NCBI RefSeq assembly: GCF_001320245.1 | Contig: NZ_BCBA01000008.1 | Coordinates: 1-44,828, forward strand | Length of the DNA: 44,828 nucleotides | Direction of reading: 5' to 3' | From: Pseudomonas sp. NBRC 111124 | Lineage (GTDB): Bacteria > Pseudomonadota > Gammaproteobacteria > Pseudomonadales > Pseudomonadaceae | Shown: piece after piece, positions 25,880 through 34,880 of the stretch | How the letters are laid out: the number at the start of each line of letters is the position of its first letter | How positions within the stretch are numbered: the first letter of the stretch is position 1 | The notes under the pieces: generated by a model | Told to the model about the DNA's origin: nothing | The model's database searches: none | What the model saw: the letters and a program-made list of their open reading frames with translations, nothing else | Translations under genes and position numbers: made by a program

Positions 25880-25966
25880 CCGGCCCTTTCGCGGGTAAAC
25901 CCGCTCCCACAGGTACTGCACAAGGTTCAGACCCTGTGGGAGCGGGTTTACCCGCGAAAGGGCCGG
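25880..25966. repeat. REP pair: perfect 34-bp inverted repeat
   Basis: Two 34-base arms (25880-25913 and 25933-25966) are exact reverse complements around a 19-base spacer. Each arm contains the smaller palindrome GCGGGTAAACCCGC. This is the P. putida-type REP sequence in head-to-head form, between the M16 peptidase stop and the DUF5924 start. It can act as an mRNA stabiliser, a gyrase or IHF target, or a transcription barrier; its mobility depends on a RAYT transposase that is not in the window. Confidence 0.92.
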
Positions 25967-25990
25967 TACTGGCAAAAGGATACCGCCGAT

Positions 25991-27397
25991 TCACTGCTGC
26001 CGTGTAGCACCACTCGGTCGCTCCGGCTTGTGTCGCCGCCAGCGCAACAGCCCAAGCGCGAGTGTCATCCCCAACAGTAAGGCAACCAGGCCATAAAGCT
26101 CGTCATAGCCCAGGAACGGCTTCTCGATCCGCAGATAGCCCTGATCCTTGAGCAATTCCTTCAAGGCCGTGTTGGCCTCTGCCAGCGTCACCTGGCGTAA
26201 CTTGCGTGCAGGGTCGGCAAAGCGGCCGTTGTTGTAGTCGTTCAGCGCCCCCCAGTAGTAGTCGGCCAGTGCACTGTTGCCCTGGGTGCTCCAGCTTTCC
26301 TTGGCCACGGCGGCATCCTTGATGCGGGCGAAGGTATCCGGGTCGAGGCCTTCCTTGCGCAGGTGGTCGAACAATTGCTGCATGACCTTCACGGCCTTGT
26401 CGATAGCGTCGCGCTCAAGGTCGGCATTGAGGCTGAGCATGCCGCTGTCGCCAAAGCTTTCGCGTTGTACGGACGGCCCGTAAGACAGACCGTTACGCAG
26501 GCGCAGTTGGTCATACACGGCCCATTCCAGGTACCGCGACAGCAGCTCGAGGGTCTGCTGATGGTCATTGTCCAGAACCGGTTCGATGAACAGCCAGTGC
26601 AGCTTGACGCTGTCGCCCAGCAGGCCGTGGGTCAGGTCGCGGCGCTGTTCGGCCTGTTGGGTGATACTTTCGAGGTTGCGCCGCTCTTCCGGCTCGGTGG
26701 CAGGCAGCTCGCCAAAGGTGCGTTCCAGATAGGCCGGTAGCAGGCGATCCAGGCCGCCAACCACGATCAGGCTCATGTTGTTGGCGGCGTACCAGTGCTC
26801 ACGCAGGGCCTGCACCTGCTCGAGGGTCATGTCGTCGACGTTGGAACGCTCGGGGCATTTCAGGCCCAGTTCGGTGGCCAGCTGGTCGCTGGCCGGATGG
26901 CCAATGTCCTGGCGGTCGAGCCAGCGCTGCAGGTGGCCATAGTGGCCGCCATCTTCGCGTTCGATGATGCGCTTGGCCGTGGCCAACGCCTTGGCGTCGA
27001 TGCGGGTGTCGCGGATGATCGTCAGCAGCAGGTCGAGCACCTTGCGCTGATTGCGCGCCGGCGCCTCGATGACGAAGGTGGTGTCGGCGCTGCTGGTGAA
27101 GGCGTTCCATTCGCCGCCCAGGCTTTGCAAGCGCTCTTCCAGGCCGCCTTCGCCGGTCTCGTCGATGCCGGTGAACAGCAGGTGTTCGAGCAGGTGTGGC
27201 AACTCCTTCTGCTCGCAGCCGAAGTCATCCAGGCCAACCCCCACCACCAGGCGGATCGCCACGTGGTCGCGCTCGTAACCGGATTTCAGGATCACCTGCA
27301 GGCCATTTGGCAACAGGTAACCTTCGACCCGCGAGCGATCGAGGGCAATTGAGGGCAGGCTGCAGATCAGCAGGCAAACGAACATCAGGCAACGCAT
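25991..27397 (-). CDS. M16 family zinc metallopeptidase
   Basis: 468-aa exported or membrane-tethered peptidase. A signal sequence occupies about residues 1-19. The inverted zinc motif HLLEH is at 68-72, with a downstream Glu expected near IIEREDGGH. The C-terminal half carries the second M16 domain, with the RNGLSYGPSV segment typical of the substrate-clamping half. A membrane helix (about 433-452, GLVALLLGMTLALGLL) and a basic tail end the protein, so it is likely anchored in the inner membrane facing the periplasm. It lies 30 bases after the Na/Pi cotransporter gene. Substrate unknown. Confidence 0.85.
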   Translation of the reverse strand: MRCLMFVCLLICSLPSIALDRSRVEGYLLPNGLQVILKSGYERDHVAIRLVVGVGLDDFGCEQKELPHLLEHLLFTGIDETGEGGLEERLQSLGGEWNAFTSSADTTFVIEAPARNQRKVLDLLLTIIRDTRIDAKALATAKRIIEREDGGHYGHLQRWLDRQDIGHPASDQLATELGLKCPERSNVDDMTLEQVQALREHWYAANNMSLIVVGGLDRLLPAYLERTFGELPATEPEERRNLESITQQAEQRRDLTHGLLGDSVKLHWLFIEPVLDNDHQQTLELLSRYLEWAVYDQLRLRNGLSYGPSVQRESFGDSGMLSLNADLERDAIDKAVKVMQQLFDHLRKEGLDPDTFARIKDAAVAKESWSTQGNSALADYYWGALNDYNNGRFADPARKLRQVTLAEANTALKELLKDQGYLRIEKPFLGYDELYGLVALLLGMTLALGLLRWRRHKPERPSGATRQQ

Positions 27398-27427
27398 GAG
27401 CGAGCGGCGGTCTCCAAGTGTGCGAGA

Positions 27428-29086
27428 TCAGGACAGGTGGGCGTCTTCCTGGACGCTGTCGAGCAACAGCCCGCCAGTGTCCGAGCCACCCAGTACCACA
27501 TAGGCACTGCTGCAGAACAAAGAGTTCAACCGCTTCATGTCGGCGATCAGTTCCAAGTGTAGCGAACTCGTCTCGATACTTTGCACCACCTTACGCTGCA
27601 AACGGCTGACGTGAGCATGCGCCAGGCGCCTTTCCTGGGCGCGGAAGCGGCGTTTTTCGCGCAGCAGCAGGCGCGCGCTTTCCGGGTCGGCGCTGAGAAA
27701 TACCGAAAGGCCCAGGCGCAGGTTGGCCTGCAACTGCTCCTGCAGCCCGGTGAGTTCTTCCAGGCCGACCTGGGAAAACTCTCGGCGCTGACTGGTCTTT
27801 TGCTGCTGCACCTTGCGCAGCATGCGTTCGATCAGGTCGCAGGCCAGCTTCAGGTTGATCGCCAGCTCGATGACTTCAGCCCAGCGCCGGTTGTCCTGAT
27901 CGCTGAGGTCTTCCCGGGGCATCTGCGCCAGGTACAGTTTGATCGCGCTGTACAGCGCTTCACCATCTTCACTCAAGGCCCGCACCTGCTGGGGCATGGC
28001 GGTGTGGGTACCGCGCAGGGCGCCGAGCATGGCTTCCAGCAGGCTGTCGACGATGTCACCCAGGCGCAGGGTTTCCCGCGCGGCATTAGCCAGGGCCAAG
28101 CTGGGCGTGGCCAGCGCCGAGACATCGAGATGGCGGGGCCGTATCTGGCCGTTGGTGGTCTCGTGCTCGGGCAGCAGCACGTTGCACAGGCGTCCCATGG
28201 GTTTGACCGTCGGCAGCATGATCAGGCAGCGCAGGGTGTTGTAGAGCAGGTGGAAACCGATCACCAGTTCTTGCGGACTGAAGCTCAAGCTGTCCATCCA
28301 CTCCACCAGAGGATGCAGCACAGGGATGATCAGCACCAGGCCGATCAGCTTGTACATCAGGCTGCCCAGGGCCACACGGCGGCCTGCGGCGTTCTGCATG
28401 CTGGTGCTGATGAAGGCCAGCAGGCCGCTGCCGATGTTGGCGCCGACCACCAGACCGATAGCCACCGGCAAACTGATCACTTCGGCGCCGGCCAGGGTGG
28501 CGGTGAGCAGAACGGCAGCCAGGCTGGAATAGGAAATCATGGCGAACAAGGCGCCGACCAAGGCATCGAGCATGATGTCGCCGGTGAGCGAGGCGAACAG
28601 TACCTTCACCCCTTGAGCGTGGGTGATCGGCGTCGCCGCCTGCACGATCAGCTGCAGCGCCAGGATGATCAGCCCAAGGCCGATCGCCACGCGTCCCAGT
28701 TGGCCCGCGCGAGTCTGTTTGCGCGAGAGGAAGAAAATAACGCCAAGAAACACCAGTAACGGCGAAAGCCAGGACAGATCAAGGGTCAGCACGCGGGCCA
28801 TCAGCGCGGTACCGACATCGGCGCCTAGCATGATCGCCAGCGCCGGGGTCATGGCCATCAGGCCCTGGCCGACGAAGGAGGTGACCAACATGGCGGTGGC
28901 GTTGCTGCTCTGGACTACTGCAGTGACGACGATGCCGGCAATGAACGCCAGTGGCCGGCGATCCATGTTCTGGCTGAGCACGCGGCGCAGGTTGGAGCCG
29001 AACACCCTGAGGATGCCGGTACGGACGATATGTGTGCCCCATACCAGCAAGGCCACGGCAGAGAGCAGGTTGAGCAGGGTCAACAT
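27428..29086 (-). CDS. Na/Pi cotransporter family protein with PhoU-like tail
   Basis: 552-aa transporter of the NptA/YjbB type. The membrane part (about 1-310) has two inverted repeats; the first carries VVQSSNATAM (QSS at 59-61), the second SYSSLAAVLL and GANIGSG, which form the phosphate/sodium site. The cytoplasmic C-terminal region (about 340-545) is helical and PhoU-like. It may export or import inorganic phosphate. AAGGGGG precedes the ATG at 29086, and a hairpin GGCTCC-N6-GGAGCC (29111-29128) lies a little further upstream in the leader. The M16 gene follows on the same strand. Confidence 0.87.
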   Translation of the reverse strand: MLTLLNLLSAVALLVWGTHIVRTGILRVFGSNLRRVLSQNMDRRPLAFIAGIVVTAVVQSSNATAMLVTSFVGQGLMAMTPALAIMLGADVGTALMARVLTLDLSWLSPLLVFLGVIFFLSRKQTRAGQLGRVAIGLGLIILALQLIVQAATPITHAQGVKVLFASLTGDIMLDALVGALFAMISYSSLAAVLLTATLAGAEVISLPVAIGLVVGANIGSGLLAFISTSMQNAAGRRVALGSLMYKLIGLVLIIPVLHPLVEWMDSLSFSPQELVIGFHLLYNTLRCLIMLPTVKPMGRLCNVLLPEHETTNGQIRPRHLDVSALATPSLALANAARETLRLGDIVDSLLEAMLGALRGTHTAMPQQVRALSEDGEALYSAIKLYLAQMPREDLSDQDNRRWAEVIELAINLKLACDLIERMLRKVQQQKTSQRREFSQVGLEELTGLQEQLQANLRLGLSVFLSADPESARLLLREKRRFRAQERRLAHAHVSRLQRKVVQSIETSSLHLELIADMKRLNSLFCSSAYVVLGGSDTGGLLLDSVQEDAHLS

Positions 29087-29273
29087 GGTCGAACCCCCTT
29101 TTCATTATCGGGCTCCAGTGGCGGAGCCAAAATGGGTGAAGCCGTAAGCCTGGCCCGGGGGTGGGTGTCTTGATCCAGTGCTTACTCAAGCTTTAGTTGT
29201 TTTGCGGACCTCGCGCCAGCTTGGCACGGTCTGCGAGCATTTGAAATATTTGCGTGATGAAAGCCTGTGCATG

Positions 29274-29298
29274 AAAAAAGGCCCCGGAGGGCCTTTCA
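29274..29298 (-). terminator. Intrinsic terminator after the TerC gene
   Basis: On the minus strand, AAAGGCC pairs with GGCCTTT around CTCCGG, followed by a run of T residues (A-run 29274-29279 on the plus strand). Confidence 0.88.
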
Positions 29299-29317
29299 AA
29301 TACTGCACATCCTGATC

Positions 29318-30088
29318 TTATTGACCCCGAATATCCTTGCGCAGTTTCACCGGCTCATGTTCCTTGCCCTTTTTGCGCGCCATGGCAGTGCGCATGCGAA
29401 TGTTGATCGCCTCCACAGCGAGCGAGAAGGCCATGGCGAAGTAGACATAGCCCTTCGGTACGTGAACGTCGAAAGATTCGGCGATCAGCACGGTACCCAC
29501 AACGATCAGGAAGGAAAGCGCGAGCATCTTCAGCGACGGGTGTTTGTCGATGAAGTCGCTGATGGCGCCGGCGCAGGCCATCATTACCAGCACCGCGACG
29601 ACGATCGCGGCGATCATCACGGGCACGTGCGAGACCATACCGACGGCGGTGATCACCGAGTCCAGGGAGAACACGATGTCGATGATGGCGATCTGGATGA
29701 TGGTGTACAAGAACTTGCCACCCGCGCCCTTGGGCTCGTCGGCGCTCTCTTCCTCACCTTCGAGGCCGTGGTAGATCTCTTGCGAGCTTTTCCACAGGAG
29801 GAACAGGCCGCCGCAGAACAGGATCAGGTCACGCCCGGAAATGCCTTGGCCGAACACCACGAACAAGTCGGCGGTCAGGCGCATGACCCAGGTGATCGAC
29901 AGCAGCAGCATGATGCGGGTGACCATGGCCAGGGCCAGGCCGAAGATCCGGGTGCGCGGCTGCATGTGCTTGGGCATGCGGCTGACCAGGATCGAGATCA
30001 TGATGATGTTGTCGATCCCGAGGACGATCTCGAGTGCCGTCAGGGTGAAAAAGGCAACCCAGATTTCCGGGCTGGTCAGCCATTCCAT
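29318..30088 (-). CDS. TerC family membrane protein
   Basis: 256-aa integral membrane protein with about seven helices. The conserved acidic pair of the family appears as ALEIVLGIDN (E20, D26) and again as FSLDSVITAVG, the intramembrane carboxylates proposed to bind metal. TerC proteins are linked to tellurite resistance and, in several bacteria, to manganese export or metal loading of exported proteins. No manganese riboswitch is visible upstream: only 37 bases separate it from the CitMHS gene. AAGGA lies seven bases before the ATG at 30088. A charged loop and tail (KGAGGK, RKKGKEHEP) are cytoplasmic. Substrate uncertain. Confidence 0.87.
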   Translation of the reverse strand: MEWLTSPEIWVAFFTLTALEIVLGIDNIIMISILVSRMPKHMQPRTRIFGLALAMVTRIMLLLSITWVMRLTADLFVVFGQGISGRDLILFCGGLFLLWKSSQEIYHGLEGEEESADEPKGAGGKFLYTIIQIAIIDIVFSLDSVITAVGMVSHVPVMIAAIVVAVLVMMACAGAISDFIDKHPSLKMLALSFLIVVGTVLIAESFDVHVPKGYVYFAMAFSLAVEAINIRMRTAMARKKGKEHEPVKLRKDIRGQ

Positions 30089-30125
30089 GTGTATTCCTTA
30101 AAACGATAGAGGCGATGCGTGTTAA

Positions 30126-31433
30126 TTAAAGACTACTGAACAGTGGGAAAATGCCCATCAGCAGCGCGGCGAACATTATGCATAGGCATACCAGTACTGC
30201 CCACTTGAGGGTGAAACGCTGGTGATCGCCGAATTCGATGCCGGCCAGGGCTACCAGCAGGTAGGTCGAAGGCACCAGCGGGCTGAGCAGGTGAACCGGC
30301 TGCCCGACGATCGAGGCACGGGCCATTTCCACCGGGCTGATGCCGTAATGGCTGGCTGCTTCCGACAGCACCGGCAGCACGCCGTAGTAGAAAGCGTCGT
30401 TGGACATGAAGAAGGTGAACGGCATGCTCACGATCGCAGTGATCACGGCCAGGTAGGGGCCCAATGCATCCGGGATGACCGCCAACAGGCTCTTGGACAT
30501 GGCCTCGACCATGCCGGTACCGGACAGGATGCCGGTGAAGATGCCGGCGGCGAAGATCAGCCCGGTCACGGCCAGCACGCTGCCGGCGTGGGCCGCGATG
30601 CGGTCCTTCTGCTGCTGCAGGCATGGGTAGTTGACGATCATGGCGATACTGAAGGCGATCATGAACAGCACCGGCAGTGGCAGCACGCCAGCGATCAGCG
30701 CGACCATCAGCGCCGCGGTCAGGGCACCGTTGAAGTAGATCAGCTTGGGGCGGCGCGCTTCAGGGAACTGCGATACGCTGATTTCGCTGTGGTCGATGTC
30801 ATCAGTCGGCAGGTGCAGTTCACCCAGGCGGGCACGTTCGCGCTTGCCGTACATGTAGGCAATGGCGAGGATCGCCAGCACACCGAAGACCATGGCCGGG
30901 ATCATCGGCACGAAGATGTCCGATGGGTCCACGTGCAGGGCGCTGGCGGCGCGGGCGGTCGGGCCGCCCCATGGGGTCATGTTCATCACCCCGCCGGCGA
31001 GGATGATCAGGCCGGCCATGATCCGCGGGCTCATGCCCAGGCGGCTGTAAAGCGGCAGCATGGCGGCGCAGCAGATCATGTAGGTGGTGGCGCCGTCACC
31101 GTCGAGCGAAACCACCAGGGCCAGGACTGCGGTGCCGACCGAGACTTTCAGCGGGTCACCCTTGACCAGCTTGAGGATCTTGCGCACGGCGGGGTCGAAC
31201 AGGCCGGAGTCGATCATCAGGGCGAAGTAAAGGATGGCGAACATCAGCATCACGCCGGTGGGCGCAAGCTTGCTGATGCCTTCGAGCATCATTGGGCCGA
31301 TCTTGGCGGAAAAACCGCCGAACAGGGCGAACAGAATCGGTACCAGGATCAGCGCGATCAAGGCCGACAGGCGCTTGGTCATGATCAGGTACATGAAGGT
31401 GATGACCATGGCAAAGCCGAGGAAGGTCAGCAT
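30126..31433 (-). CDS. CitMHS family citrate (Mg2+/metal-citrate) transporter
   Basis: 435-aa polytopic transporter with about 12 hydrophobic segments. The family signatures are visible: SLDGDGATTYMICCAAMLP near residues 108-126, NMTPWGGPTARAASAL near residues 151-166, the central cytoplasmic loop (about 200-230) and FFMSNDAFYYGVLPVL near residue 350. Such proteins take up citrate complexed with Mg2+ or other divalent ions. It starts at 31433 with GGAG upstream. TerC follows 37 bases on and may share its transcript, giving a metal-related pair; this is an inference. No two-component citrate sensor is encoded next to it. Confidence 0.85.
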   Translation of the reverse strand: MLTFLGFAMVITFMYLIMTKRLSALIALILVPILFALFGGFSAKIGPMMLEGISKLAPTGVMLMFAILYFALMIDSGLFDPAVRKILKLVKGDPLKVSVGTAVLALVVSLDGDGATTYMICCAAMLPLYSRLGMSPRIMAGLIILAGGVMNMTPWGGPTARAASALHVDPSDIFVPMIPAMVFGVLAILAIAYMYGKRERARLGELHLPTDDIDHSEISVSQFPEARRPKLIYFNGALTAALMVALIAGVLPLPVLFMIAFSIAMIVNYPCLQQQKDRIAAHAGSVLAVTGLIFAAGIFTGILSGTGMVEAMSKSLLAVIPDALGPYLAVITAIVSMPFTFFMSNDAFYYGVLPVLSEAASHYGISPVEMARASIVGQPVHLLSPLVPSTYLLVALAGIEFGDHQRFTLKWAVLVCLCIMFAALLMGIFPLFSSL

Positions 31434-31699
31434 GGCAATACTCCAGGCGAGGCGCGGCGAAAGGAATGGCTATTCGGGCGGATCAGCGCGTGTGGCGCTG
31501 CACGGGGAGCATGCGGAGGGAGACTGCAGAAAGGCGGGCGCAGAAGGACATCAGAATCACCATTGTTGTTGTTGATGGGCCGGGCGCGGAGATTTCCGGG
31601 TGCCCTGGCTGACCGGTCTTGTGCCGGTAGTGGGGGCTATCCTAGGGGGGTAAGCTTTCAGCCAGCTTTCGCCGAAAAAACGGCGACGGGAGGTAGGTG

Positions 31700-32101
31700 A
31701 TGCAGGATGTATCCGAGGGTGGCTGCCATTGCGGCACCTTGCGCTATCGGCTGCAGGGTGAGCTGACGGATGTCGCCCATTGCCATTGTTCGATCTGCCG
31801 GCGGGTCAGCGGCGGGTTGGTGGTGACCTGGGTCACCCTGCCCCGCTCGGCATTCCGCTGGTTGGCGGGGCGGCCGCAGTGCTATGTGGCGCCGGCCAGT
31901 TGCAAGCGGTATTTCTGTGGGGAATGTGGCGCGCATGTGGCGCTGGTGACCGACCACAGCCCGGGAAGCATTGATGTGACGGTGGCGACGCTGGACCACC
32001 CGGAGCGGGTGCCGGCCAAGCGGCATATCTGGGTTGGCAGCCGCTTGCCCTGGTTGCATCTGGATGAGGCCTTGCCTGAGGAGCCTGAAGAGAAACTGTA
32101 G
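31700..32101 (+). CDS. GFA/CENP-V zinc-binding domain protein
   Basis: 133 aa from the ATG at 31700 (a GTG directly before it is in the same frame); GGGAGG (31688-31693) is well placed. The zinc ligands of the GFA fold are all present: C9 and C11 (GCHCG), C28, C30 and C33 (HCHCSIC), C73 and C76 (FCGEC). The family name comes from glutathione-dependent formaldehyde-activating enzyme, but most members are uncharacterised. It stands alone on the plus strand. Its stop codon TAG (32099-32101) lies inside the left arm of a REP pair, so insertion of the REP has probably set the C-terminus (EEPEEKL). Confidence 0.85.
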   Translation: MQDVSEGGCHCGTLRYRLQGELTDVAHCHCSICRRVSGGLVVTWVTLPRSAFRWLAGRPQCYVAPASCKRYFCGECGAHVALVTDHSPGSIDVTVATLDHPERVPAKRHIWVGSRLPWLHLDEALPEEPEEKL

Positions 32102-32213
32102 GAGCGGCCTTGTGTCGCGAAAGGCTGCAAAGCAGCCCCTCGATTTCAGCTTCGCTGCAAATATTGCTGGGGCCGCTTTGCGGCCCTGTCGCGACACAAG
32201 GCCGCTCCTACAG
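32096..32213. repeat. REP pair with perfect 25-bp arms
   Basis: CTGTAGGAGCGGCCTTGTGT (start of the 25-base left arm, 32096-32120) has its exact reverse complement at 32189-32213. Between them are two further hairpins (GGCTGC/GCAGCC and GGGCCGC-type). This is a second REP family, different in sequence from the pair at 25880. It begins within the GFA gene and lies downstream of the DUF4105 gene on the other strand, so it may end both transcripts. Confidence 0.9.
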
Positions 32214-32231
32214 GCGATCAGCTCGTAGACG

Positions 32232-34190
32232 CTACGGCAACTGCAGGCCGCCAGCTGCCTTGTGCAATGTTCGCAAATGCTCGCCAATCTGCTTCACATT
32301 GGCCTCGACCGCCGCGATTTCCTTCGCCCGCGACGGTTCCAGGAGCGCCCTCACCTCTTTGTCCAGGTCGGTACTCAGACGCAACAGCTTTGCCTGTCGC
32401 TCGGCACTGACCTGCTCCAGGTGCGTGCGCTCGTCCGGCTGTGGCAATCCATACCCCTTGGCATCCAGCAACTCGGCCGGGCGGCTGAGGAAGCCGCTGT
32501 TGGCGAGCATCTGCTTCAGGGTCTCGTCGGCTTTGTTGATGCTGCCGTCCTTGAGCGCTGCAGCGTTCAGGTAACGCTGTTTCACTTCGTCTTGAGCCAG
32601 CAGCAACTGCCGGCGCAGGCTGGCCTGCTCGAGCAGCAGCAAGGCCGCGCTGGTGCGCAGGTCGGCCTTGTCGAACCAGGGGCGCCTTTGCTCGGCATCC
32701 TGGGCCAGCCAGTCCTCGACCTCGGTCTGCTTGATCGGCAATTGCTTGCGCAACACATCGAACATGGCCTGGTAGCGGTCACGGTAGGAGTCGAAGCGGT
32801 AACCCAGGCGCAGGGCTTCGCGTGGGTCATCGAGCACGCTGGTATCGGCCAGCCCCCTGCCCTTCAGCACAGCCAGCAAACCATTGGGCATGATGCTGTC
32901 GAGGTCGTTCAGGCGCGGGTTGGCCGTGCCGCTGCGCAGCAGCTTCAACGATTCCACCGCGCAGTTGTTGGACAGGAACCAGTAATTGCCGTCATAGCTC
33001 CAGTGCATCTCGGCGGCCTGGCGCACCAGGTTTTCGATTTCATTGCGGTTGAGCTTGAGCGGTACCGAGGCCAGGCTGCGCAGTTCGGTCTTGGTGTATT
33101 CGTCGATCACCTGGCCTAGCGGCAACACGAACAGCCGTGACGGGTAGGCGCCGACCAGGCCGTCCCAGCTGGACAGCTGCACGTCGTTGACGAAGGCCCG
33201 GTAAGACAGCACCAGGCTCTGGTCGAGGTCCAGGCGGCAGTCCGGCCCACGTGGGCGACCGGGTTTGCAGATCACCAGGCGCAGCATGCTGTGGCCCCAG
33301 CGGCTGACCAGGTTCTGGTTGGCTTCAGCCAGCAGGAAGTCGACCTGGTAGACCCGCTCGGGGTCGATTTCGGCCAGCGGCTGGCGGGCGAAGTCACTGC
33401 CGGCATTGATGAACGGCAGGCCCTTGGCGCAGCTGTTCTGCTGCGGCGCCCAGCCGAAGTGATCATGCAGGTACTGGTTGAGCGCCGGTCTGCGGCAACC
33501 GTAGCTCGGGTCAAGGAGGAAATACTCCATGTTGACCGCGATGAATTCCTTGGGGCTGCTCAGTTCGTAGCTGTCGGGGCTGCGCATGAACTGGGCGTTG
33601 TGCTGTTCACGCTCACCACGCCGGCCGACGTATTGCGGCCAACCGGCCAGGTCGAGCAGGCGCGGGTCGTCGCTGAGGGTAAAGCGGCGTTCGGCCTGAC
33701 TGCGACACTCTTCAAGCTGGCCGATCTTGCCCAGCGTGTTTTGCTGGCGCGCGCAGCGGGCGATCAGCGAGCGCTCGGCACTGGGCCACAGGCGGGCGCG
33801 ATCATAAATGTGGGTAAGTTCGTGCAGGACGGTGGCCAGCAGCTCTTCGCGCACGGTGCCATGGGGGCGGTTGGTGCGCTCGGTGGCGGCACTGCCGTCA
33901 GTGAGGCTGGGCAGCAGGCGGCGGTTGAGTTCGAGGGTCGATACCAGCGAAGCCTGGCCGTAGGCATCGGCCGGCATGTTGTCGCTCCAGCTGACCGTGA
34001 CGCGCCGGTCCAGCCGTTGCTTGAACAGTGGCGGCAGCTTGGCCATGGCCTCATCGAGCAGGGTCTGGCTGGCTTGAATCTGTTGCGGGTCGAGGCCAGC
34101 CGCCTGCAGCTCCAGCTGCAGGTCGGCCAGGGCGGGTGTGCCCAGCAGCGTCAGGGCGCAGCCGAGCAGCCAGGCACGCACGCGGCTCAC
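32232..34190 (-). CDS. Two-domain exported protein: HExxH metallopeptidase-like plus DUF4105
   Basis: 652-aa precursor with a signal peptide (about 1-22, ending ALAD). The N-terminal half has a zinc-peptidase motif HELTH (H123, E124, H127) followed by a later SPKEFIAVNMEYF segment that could give the third ligand. The middle (about 280-450) is a DUF4105 domain, with WGHSML and NNCAVESLKLL as possible His and Cys catalytic residues of an NlpC/P60-like thiol fold. As I recall, DUF4105 has been tied to the Lnb lipoprotein N-acyltransferase in Bacteroides; whether that applies here is unknown. The C-terminal about 150 residues are helical. The start overlaps the end of a DUF2388 gene by four bases. 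Confidence 0.8.
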   Translation of the reverse strand: MSRVRAWLLGCALTLLGTPALADLQLELQAAGLDPQQIQASQTLLDEAMAKLPPLFKQRLDRRVTVSWSDNMPADAYGQASLVSTLELNRRLLPSLTDGSAATERTNRPHGTVREELLATVLHELTHIYDRARLWPSAERSLIARCARQQNTLGKIGQLEECRSQAERRFTLSDDPRLLDLAGWPQYVGRRGEREQHNAQFMRSPDSYELSSPKEFIAVNMEYFLLDPSYGCRRPALNQYLHDHFGWAPQQNSCAKGLPFINAGSDFARQPLAEIDPERVYQVDFLLAEANQNLVSRWGHSMLRLVICKPGRPRGPDCRLDLDQSLVLSYRAFVNDVQLSSWDGLVGAYPSRLFVLPLGQVIDEYTKTELRSLASVPLKLNRNEIENLVRQAAEMHWSYDGNYWFLSNNCAVESLKLLRSGTANPRLNDLDSIMPNGLLAVLKGRGLADTSVLDDPREALRLGYRFDSYRDRYQAMFDVLRKQLPIKQTEVEDWLAQDAEQRRPWFDKADLRTSAALLLLEQASLRRQLLLAQDEVKQRYLNAAALKDGSINKADETLKQMLANSGFLSRPAELLDAKGYGLPQPDERTHLEQVSAERQAKLLRLSTDLDKEVRALLEPSRAKEIAAVEANVKQIGEHLRTLHKAAGGLQLP

Positions 34191-34507
34191 AGCGCGAGGA
34201 TGGCTTCGGCCAGTACCTGGTCGCTGGCATCGCGCGCTTCAGGTACGCGCTCGCGCAGGGTGGTAAATGCCGCTTCGAGCTGCGCGCCACGGATATCGCC
34301 GTTACTGGCGACAAAGCTGGCGGCGTCGTCATGAGCTTCGCGCACGACCTTGGAGTCGCGGATCGAAGTGGTGGTGTCAGAGGTGAAATCGATCGAGCGG
34401 CCAAAGGCGCGCACGATGATGTTGCTGGTGGCCACCAGGGTCTGTGCATGGGCCAGGTCGGCCAGTAGCAACATGCCGAGGGTAGCGGCAATCAGCGGTT
34501 TACGCAT
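34187..34507 (-). CDS. DUF2388 small exported protein (copy 1)
   Basis: 106-aa precursor with a signal peptide (1-21, ending LAHA). The mature part shares a block with two neighbouring genes: KVVREAHDDAASFVAS, then GDIRGAQLEAAF and a C-terminal LAEAIL. This is the DUF2388 family, sometimes labelled holdfast-like in pseudomonads, with no proven function. GGAG lies about eight bases before the ATG at 34507. Its stop overlaps the start of the HExxH/DUF4105 gene, so the two products are probably made together. Confidence 0.82.
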   Translation of the reverse strand: MRKPLIAATLGMLLLADLAHAQTLVATSNIIVRAFGRSIDFTSDTTTSIRDSKVVREAHDDAASFVASNGDIRGAQLEAAFTTLRERVPEARDASDQVLAEAILAL

Positions 34508-34543
34508 GGAGCATCTCCGAAAAATACAGGGAGTCAGGTGTAG

Positions 34544-34837
34544 TTATTGGACGAGAATTGCTTCTGCCAGTTCAAGGTCGCCGACAGAGTGCCGGGCACA
34601 GTTGTGGCGCAGCGAGTCGAGAGCGGCTTCCAGGCGTGCACCGCGGATCAGACCATCGCTGGCAACGAATGCCGCAGCATCGTCGCGGGCCTGCCTGACC
34701 AGTTTTCGGTCGAAGGGGGCAGCGGTGACCTGGCTGGTGACGTAGCCGGTGATGACCAGGCCCTGGGTAGTCGTGTCCATGGCGTGGGCGCTGGCCATGG
34801 CAGTGGCGCTTAACAGCAATGGCAACAGATAACGCAT
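34544..34837 (-). CDS. DUF2388 small exported protein (copy 2)
   Basis: 97-aa precursor, signal peptide about residues 1-19 (ending AHA). It is the most divergent of the three copies: the segment before the core is shortened (ITGYVTSQVTAAPFDRKL) and it has a cysteine (RHNCARHS) that the others lack. The core VRQARDDAAAFVAS and GLIRGARLEAAL is kept, with LAEAIL near the end. It lies 36 bases upstream of copy 1 and 89 bases downstream of copy 3, with a strong hairpin (34881-34910) in the latter gap. Confidence 0.82.
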   Translation of the reverse strand: MRYLLPLLLSATAMASAHAMDTTTQGLVITGYVTSQVTAAPFDRKLVRQARDDAAAFVASDGLIRGARLEAALDSLRHNCARHSVGDLELAEAILVQ

Positions 34838-34880
34838 GAGCTTTCTTGACGGCTGGGAGAATGAACGGCGAAGGCTATCC

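Noticed and set aside
25848..25994. N-terminal extension of the DUF5924 protein
   Set aside because: The extra residues are translated REP palindrome; the ATG at 25847 has a ribosome site.
29217..29229. TGGCACGGTCTGC as a sigma54 promoter
   Set aside because: GG and GC are only eight bases apart instead of ten, and it points away from a plus-strand gene.
30222..31700. 492-codon open frame antisense to the CitMHS gene
   Set aside because: Same reason: the composition mirrors the complement of membrane helices, and no motif is seen.
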